This document shows positions 61,312 to 64,000 of a stretch of DNA of 64,000 nt, piece after piece (positions within the stretch are counted from its first letter, which is position 1; each line of letters opens with the position of its first letter). A program made the translations under genes and the position numbers. Where the stretch lies: contig NC_088302.1 in assembly GCF_032854445.1 (NCBI RefSeq), positions 22,083,788 through 22,147,787 of the forward strand. Reading direction: 5' to 3'. This DNA is from Liolophura sinensis. Its lineage: Eukaryota > Mollusca > Polyplacophora > Chitonida > Chitonidae. Below the pieces are notes generated by a model. The model was given only the letters and a program-made list of their open reading frames with translations. It had not been told where the DNA came from and ran no database searches.

Positions 61312-62588
61312 ATAAAATTATGTGTATATGGTTACAGCAGTGGGTATCATGTCCCTTGAGCACACATCTTACCAACATCCGAAAGTCCTCCAAAAACAAA
61401 GCTTTGCCAGGGTGGAAAAAACTCGCAGTAGGTGAGACTGGGAGTAGTAAGTAGGTGTTTTATCGATGCATGTTTCCTGTCTTTCATCCGATAATGACCG
61501 GTGTTATACGCTGTGCAATGCATGGTTTGAATTCAGACCTATGTTAAGACAATCTCCGCGTTAACCTAGGTGGAGTTATTTAGCACGTGAGTCGAAAGTT
61601 GCCTCCATTAAAGCATGGTTTCCAGTATGTTATTGACAAACTGATTTCTTCGTACATCCTGTATAGTCACATTTACTTGACACATCACATCACAGCTTCA
61701 CACTGCTCTGTACCTCGGCGAGTTGTGCATATCAACCTGTCCAGTCCCGACACAACGACAGCGTGTCCAAATCGGCTGCGCTTCCGTTTCATGGGACGAC
61801 TTGGCAACCAAATGTTTCAGTTTGCATCTCTTGTGGGCATAAGCCGTTCCAAGGGGATGCTCCCAGTCATCCGGAAGTCCCACAGACTGCACAAGATTTT
61901 CACTCTGAACGGAATAACGTCCATGTCGTACGATCTATGTCGGCACGTCAGAGTTCACCAAGATAAACGCTCATGTGCCTTTGACCCACAGTCTATCACG
62001 TTCTCCAACACAAAAGACATCGGTTTGTTCGGGTACTTCCAGTCTTGGAAATATTTCGCCAACAGCAGTAATGAAATCCGGCGACTTCTGACGATACAAC
62101 CAACTGTTTTGCACTCGGCAAATCGCACACTGAATAGTTTCATTCAAGACCAACATGGGATTGTTTCCATGGGTAAAGTCCTCGTCGGTATGCACATAAG
62201 GCGCGGAGATGTTGCTAGGTCAAAGAAGAGTAAAATGCACGGCTACGTCCTGGCATCCAAAGACTACCTTCTGCAGGCAATGATGTATTACAGATAAAAG
62301 TACGGGAAAGTTTTATTCGTGGTGTGTTCTGACAGCAAACTGTGGCCATTTCTGCATATACCACACAACGACACAGTGTTTACTTGTGGCCAAATGCCTG
62401 AATTAGATATGGTCATTCTTTCTCTATGTGACCATAGTATCATCACTGTGGGCTCCTTCGGCTGGTGGTCGGCATGGTTAGCTAACGGTAATATGGTGTA
62501 CCCAAAACATCAGTATCGCCCAGGTTCCAGGCTAGAAAGACAGTTCAATCTTACCGATTATTTTCCGACTGAAAGGATAGGAATGTAA
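61312..62588 (+). pseudogene. GT11 alpha-1,2-fucosyltransferase, module III copy (FUT-C), decayed
   Basis: The exon 1 remnant (61312-61431) keeps the ATG at 61328 but carries two 2-base insertions ('cacacatc' and 'aaaaacaaag'), which shift the frame. About 385 bases are missing between about 61684 and 61687. This removes the 3' part of the intron, the splice acceptor and the first ~108 bases of exon 2, which encode most of the membrane anchor and part of the stem. Exon 2 homology resumes at 61687 and reads GRLGNQMFQF and HIRRGD. It then meets TAA at 62295-62297 where A and B have CAA (Gln). The rest, with SDSKLWP and GSFGWWSAWLA, is open to 62588. Three independent lesions make a functional enzyme very unlikely. 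Confidence 0.92.
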
Positions 62589-62699
62589 ATTTTTTAAGAG
62601 ATTCAGTATTTTTTCTCATTGGAAAGTATACGATGGTAAGTGGTAAGGTGGTTCATGGCATGGAACTATTCATTCTTAGGTGTAGTGTAAGAATGTGTA

Positions 62700-62825
62700 G
62701 TGTAGTGTACTGCGTTTCCCCCGGGCTCTGTACGGTTTCCTCCTGTACTATGATGCTAGCCGGCGTTATATCAGTGACATTCTTGTGAGTACAGTGTAAA
62801 AATTCAATTCAATAAATAAATGTAC
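62700..62825 (+). repeat. SINE-A remnant in the FUT-C 3' region
   Basis: Shortened orthologue of 15228-15404. The 5' part is replaced by a short 'gtgtagtgta' repeat (about 62680-62710). Confidence 0.55.
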
Positions 62826-62841
62826 AGATATCAAGGGTTTG

Positions 62842-63189
62842 CACCGGCCCTGATGGTTCAGTTGGTTGAGCGTGCACTTCGGGGGTGTCACATCCGGGGC
62901 CAATCTTCGGTCGGATCACACCTAAGACCTTAAAAGTGGACGCAACTTACTCGTTTGGCATTTAAGGGGATAGTGCAACGACTGGTTGATACATATTAGC
63001 ATAATGGCTTGGGTGGGCCGGCTTACTTTCCTTTGGTAAGTCGATTCAGTGAAGCAGCACTAGAGAAAAGAGCGGTGGAAATCCGTCCTGCAACAGGGAG
63101 GCACGTTATATGCACTCTAAGGACTCATTCGTCGTCATATGACTAAAGAATTGTTAAGTACGACGTTAAACCCTAAGCACTCACTCACT
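62842..63189 (+). mobile_element. SINE family B, full length
   Basis: Orthologue of 15424-15772 and 40930-41278. Confidence 0.85.
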
Positions 63190-63314
63190 AAAGTAGAGCA
63201 AGAAAAACAGGTTCAGGTATAACATCAATGAAAGTAATGGCTAATCTAGACGCTTCACTCGATTGTAATAAAAGATAAAGTCTAATTCACCGCCAAGCCG
63301 ATGTTTCAATGTAG

Positions 63315-63545
63315 ACTTTGGGTTTAACGTGGTACTTAACAATGTTTCAGTCATGACGACGAGGAGCCATTAGGTGTGAACATTGTCTTCTTGTGGCAGG
63401 CCGAGTCCATGCCACCAAAATGCTGCCATGACTAAAGTATTACGCTGAAAACACCAAACATAACACTCTACTCAGTCACATCATGCCGAGAACACAAGAC
63501 ATGACACTCTACCGGATAACATTATACTGATACGGCGCCAGTCAT
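63315..63545 (+). repeat. dispersed repeat family C, with about one and a half minisatellite units
   Basis: Starts 'ctttgggtttaacgtggtac' and ends near 'attatactgatacggcgcc'. It shows the relation between repeat C and the 41-bp units that are expanded in modules I and II. Confidence 0.65.
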
Positions 63546-64000
63546 GTTTCCTTGCCCTCACCTCTTAGTGCTGAGCGCCAAACAAGGCAGCACAAGTACC
63601 ATTTTTAAAGCCTTAAATCGTGTCGTGATTGGCTGGTAATAAGTCTTTATTTAAATCACGTAAGCATCTCTTTCACGCACAAATGTTCTATATATGCATG
63701 AGGGCTATAAAATATTTTCTCACTACATCATAATAGCTAATTATTTTTCTATGCACAATTTTGTTCTTTATATTTTATAATGTTCGTACATGAATGTCTC
63801 AGAGTCCTGTAATACATGAAAACCATTAAGCGTACTATACTGTTATGTGCATGCAAGCATGTAACTCTTGTTTATATGTACACACACAATGCGCATCATA
63901 AACAACATCATACTGTGGCCTCCCCAATCGCTGTAGACCCGTCTGTGAACGGGAGTCGAATTACAAACAGAAGAGCAGTTATTCTGCATATGCATATTTT
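63546..64000. other. right-edge intergenic sequence
   Basis: Orthologous to about 16070-16330 up to near 63890, then unrecognised. No gene seen. Confidence 0.5.

Noticed and set aside
61587-62297. 236-codon frame that could be read as an intact shorter FUT gene
   Set aside because: Its first ~30 codons are translated intron, the anchor exon is lost, and it stops at a nonsense codon before the last GT11 blocks.

Overview
The window is animal nuclear DNA: intron-containing genes with GT-AG splice sites, AT-rich spacers, tRNA-derived SINEs, non-LTR retrotransposon fragments and a Tc1-type DNA transposon. The repeats (a SINE ending in a 'tacggcgtaaaacaccaat' tail with AAAT repeats, and another ending in a CACT-repeat tail) look most like those of molluscs. 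A gastropod or bivalve is my best guess; this rests on recognition, not on a search.

The backbone is a tandem array of a roughly 22.6 kb module holding two genes head to head. One is an SLC22-type organic ion transporter on the minus strand (ten coding exons). The other is a GT11 alpha-1,2-fucosyltransferase on the plus strand (two coding exons). Module I carries SLC22-A (592-5016, running off the left edge, a pseudogene) and FUT-A (13459-15101, intact). Module II carries SLC22-B (26173-35735, intact, 635 aa) and FUT-B (38959-40601, intact). Module III carries SLC22-C (48805-58274, intact, 634 aa) and FUT-C (61312-62588, a pseudogene). The decayed copies are the two outermost in the window. 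Sequence similarity is mosaic: the SLC22/FUT spacers of II and III resemble each other, while FUT-A and FUT-B resemble each other. This suggests that one block, FUT plus the following SLC22, was duplicated recently with breakpoints near the FUT 5' exon.

Between modules lie repeats: SINE family A (several copies with visible target-site duplications and empty sites in sister modules), SINE family B, a third dispersed repeat, a 41-bp minisatellite, a fold-back element, and fragments of at least two LINE lineages. Module I alone carries a 4.1 kb compound insertion (decayed Penelope-like reverse transcriptase plus the RNase H end of an I/Jockey-type LINE). It also alone carries a 1651-bp Tc1/mariner element with intact inverted repeats and an open DD34E transposase; module II preserves its empty TA site.

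Functionally, the SLC22 proteins would be plasma-membrane solute carriers and the FUT proteins Golgi type II glycosyltransferases. Nothing in the sequence links them biochemically; they are co-amplified neighbours sharing a divergent intergenic region. I found no rRNA, convincing functional tRNA, CRISPR or prokaryotic feature.
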